64,000 nucleotides of DNA from Natronoarchaeum mannanilyticum. GTDB taxonomy: Archaea; Halobacteriota; Halobacteria; Halobacteriales; Natronoarchaeaceae. The DNA lies in assembly GCF_039522665.1 (NCBI RefSeq), contig NZ_BAAADV010000001.1:124001-188000 (forward strand), given 5' to 3'. Of this stretch, positions 62,336 through 64,000 are shown one piece after another; the first letter of the stretch is position 1; the number at the start of each line of letters is the position of its first letter. Below the pieces are notes generated by a model, which did no database searches, was not told the DNA's origin, and saw only the letters and a list, made by a program, of their open reading frames with translations. Position numbers and translations under genes: made by a program.

Positions 62336-62476
62336 AATTCTCGGCGTCGAACCGGACCAGACGCCGTGCCGCGCGTCAACCACGAGTTGATAGGTCAGGT
62401 ATGCGAAACTGACCAGCACCAGCGCGATCGATCCCCAGACGAGCAGGTCGAACGCGGTCGGGCCGAGCGCGCTCAT
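62324..62476 (-). CDS. 50-residue membrane protein coupled to the symporter
   Basis: A short frame that overlaps the symporter stop (ATGA at 62473-62476). It reads MSALGPTAFDLLVWGSIALV, continues through one hydrophobic helix (about 11-32) and ends RISEF. Its end overlaps the convergent SAM hydrolase gene by 12 bases. Small one-helix partners next to sodium:solute symporters are known, so it may be an accessory subunit. Confidence 0.65.
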   Translation of the reverse strand: MSALGPTAFDLLVWGSIALVLVSFAYLTYQLVVDARHGVWSGSTPRISEF

Positions 62477-64000
62477 CGGTTCACCTCCGACGCGGCGGCG
62501 TCGGCGTCAGGCGTCGCCCCGCGGTTCGCGTCAGACTCTTCGTCGGCGTCCCGCCCGCCGTCGGTCATCGGCTGCTCGATCTCGCGAATCTCGCGAGCCA
62601 GGCCCGCGTGATCGAAGTCGGCGTCGGCGACCCGCGCGGCGACGAGCGTCAGCAGCGCCGAGACGGCTGTCGCACCCACAAACGCGTGCATGAACGACGG
62701 TGCGGGCAGCGCTCCGCCGAGCCCCGGAATCGTCGCGAGCGGCCCGCGCAGCGTCGGGAAGAACGCGACGCCGACGGCGAGGCTCGCGAGCGAACTGGCG
62801 AGCGCGCCGGTTTCGGTCAGCCGGCTGGAGTACAGTCCTGCGATGAACGGGATAAACGTCGCCGCCGCCAGCAGGTCGGCGGTCAGAAACAGCGAGAGGA
62901 CGCTGTACCCCTGCGATCCGATCGCGATCGCGCCCGCCGCGACGACGACGGTCAGCGCCCGGCCGGTCCGCGAGAGCGTCGCGGCGTCCGCATCGATCAG
63001 GCGAGCGAGGTCCGCCGTGACGAGGCTCGCGATGGCGTTGAACATCGTGTCCGCCGAACTGGCGACCAGGAGGACGGCCAGCACCACGACCACCAGCGCG
63101 ACCCACTCGGGGAACGACTCGGCGACCAGCACGAAGAAGGCGACGCTGGCGTTGCCGTCCCCGATCAAACCGAGTCCCGCCGCGGCGACGCCGAACAGTC
63201 CCGACAGCAGGATCAGCGGAACGCTCATCGCCGCGGCGGCGACCAGCGAGCGCCGGAGCGTCGCGTCGTCCTTCGCGGCGTAGACGCGCTGCCACCGACC
63301 CTGGTTGAGCATCCCCGCGCCGAGCACCGCGAACGCGACGTAGATCCCGAACTCGACGCCGGCCGCGTAGCCGGGATCGAGCAGGTGGGCGTTCGCGCTC
63401 GCGATGTCGGCGTGGACCTCGCCGGTGCCGCCGAGCGCGAACAGCGCGCCCGCGAAGCCGACCGCGAGCAGCGGGAGGATCACGAGCGTCTGGACGGTGT
63501 CGGTGACGATCGTCGCCACGAGGCCGCCGTAGGCGGTGTAGACGAGCACGAACCCGCCGATCAGCGCGGCGGTCTGCCAGAGCGGAACCCCTGCGAGCAT
63601 CGCCAGCGCGCCGGCGATACCGGTCATCTCCGCGGCGAGGAACACGAACATGTAGAGCATCGAGACGACCAGCACGTACGCGTACATCCGCGGACCGAAC
63701 CTGACGAGGGCGTACTCGGTGAGCGAGTGACCCTCGGGCATCAGCCGCCGGATGCGGACGCCGACCGGGACGAGCAGGAGCAGCGGGATCGCGCTCCCGA
63801 TCGTGTAGCCGAGTACCGCTGGCAGGCCGCCGAACGCGGCGCCGGCCTCGGCGGGACTCAGCAGGATCCACGCGCCCATCGACGAGGCGACGAGCGTCGC
63901 CGTCGACGCGCCGGTGCCGATCGAGTTGCGCGCCGAGACGTAGTCCTCGACGGTGTCGACCCGACCGCGCGAGTACAGCAGGCCCAGCGCCGTCACCGCG
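62473..64000 (-). CDS. sodium:solute symporter (SSS family), 5' end outside the window
   Basis: At least 508 residues with about 12-13 hydrophobic segments. YSRGRVDTVEDYVSARNSIG is the family's N-terminal loop; QGRWQRVYAAKDDATLRRSL and ASSADTMFNAIASLVTADLA are core SSS blocks. The GTG at 63996 is probably internal, because the frame stays open to the window edge and the first helix is missing. It moves an organic solute with sodium; substrate unknown. The C-terminal tail is acidic. Confidence 0.9.
   Translation of the reverse strand, partial: AVTALGLLYSRGRVDTVEDYVSARNSIGTGASTATLVASSMGAWILLSPAEAGAAFGGLPAVLGYTIGSAIPLLLLVPVGVRIRRLMPEGHSLTEYALVRFGPRMYAYVLVVSMLYMFVFLAAEMTGIAGALAMLAGVPLWQTAALIGGFVLVYTAYGGLVATIVTDTVQTLVILPLLAVGFAGALFALGGTGEVHADIASANAHLLDPGYAAGVEFGIYVAFAVLGAGMLNQGRWQRVYAAKDDATLRRSLVAAAAMSVPLILLSGLFGVAAAGLGLIGDGNASVAFFVLVAESFPEWVALVVVVLAVLLVASSADTMFNAIASLVTADLARLIDADAATLSRTGRALTVVVAAGAIAIGSQGYSVLSLFLTADLLAAATFIPFIAGLYSSRLTETGALASSLASLAVGVAFFPTLRGPLATIPGLGGALPAPSFMHAFVGATAVSALLTLVAARVADADFDHAGLAREIREIEQPMTDGGRDADEESDANRGATPDADAAASEVNR

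Noticed and set aside
1-64000. tRNA and rRNA genes
   Set aside because: No cloverleaf with a GGTTC-type T arm and no rRNA stretch was found by reading. A tRNAscan run would be decisive.

Overview
The window is chromosomal DNA of a halophilic archaeon (class Halobacteria). The evidence is high G+C (about two thirds or more by eye), very acidic proteins, TATA boxes about 27 bases before start codons (leaderless transcripts), archaeal transcription factors (TFB, TFE), membrane-anchored LonB, archaeal NadM, the archaeal early shikimate enzymes, and many small haloarchaea-specific families. The genus cannot be fixed from the sequence. About 68 genes are called. No tRNA, rRNA or CRISPR array was seen.

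Layout. 0-10.5 kb: a small membrane protein, aspS, mfnA, a DUF4013 protein, a Gfo/Idh/MocA oxidoreductase, an MFS transporter, a CsaA-like tRNA-binding protein, a DUF7344 regulator and metG. 10.5-19.3 kb: a histidine kinase, a group of small regulators (DUF7344, HalOD1, Bat-type), pyruvate kinase, NfeD/stomatin, a two-wHTH regulator and a DUF7123 protein. 19.4-26.3 kb (all minus strand): yjjX, aroC, aroD, tfb, an Rsm22-like methyltransferase, a prephenate dehydrogenase-like gene and a GNAT. 26.4-42.6 kb: the tfe-DUF2110-lipoprotein operon, a CinA-like protein, a NAD-kinase-like protein, an AbrB-PhoU regulator, LEA14-like, DUF7123, nitrilase, RIO-like kinase, acyl-CoA dehydrogenase, an archaellin-like gene, an M24 peptidase, a DUF7504-type regulator and aroA. 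42.6-49.2 kb, an accessory patch: a single-chain restriction-modification enzyme, a structured repeat, a wHTH/PemK toxin-antitoxin pair and a fructosamine-kinase-like gene. 49.2-56.1 kb: DHQ synthase II, a CARF-like regulator, ADH synthase and trpCBA. 56.3-64 kb: an MGMT-like protein, a convergent pair of structured repeats, a CPBP protease, lonB, nadM, a SAM hydrolase and a sodium:solute symporter with a 50-residue partner.

Two themes connect the genes. First, much of aromatic amino-acid synthesis is scattered through 36 kb: ADH synthase, DHQ synthase II, AroD, AroA, AroC, a TyrA-like protein and TrpCBA. aroE, aroK, trpEGDF and pheA are not here. Second, there are two mobile or defence-like zones (46.8-47.2 and 57.2-57.5 kb).

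The most interesting signal is in those two zones. Three copies of a 116-119 base element share the same loops and flanks, but their 12-13 bp stems have unrelated sequences that still pair perfectly in each copy. That is the signature of a selected RNA (or single-stranded DNA) fold. Other points worth a second look: an AT-rich target-recognition segment swapped into the restriction enzyme; an archaellin-like gene with no ATG/GTG/TTG start (probable CTG); an MGMT-family protein with Asp in place of the active-site Cys; a pyruvate kinase phosphohistidine-type domain without its His; and palindromic in-frame insertions in acyl-CoA dehydrogenase and TrpC.
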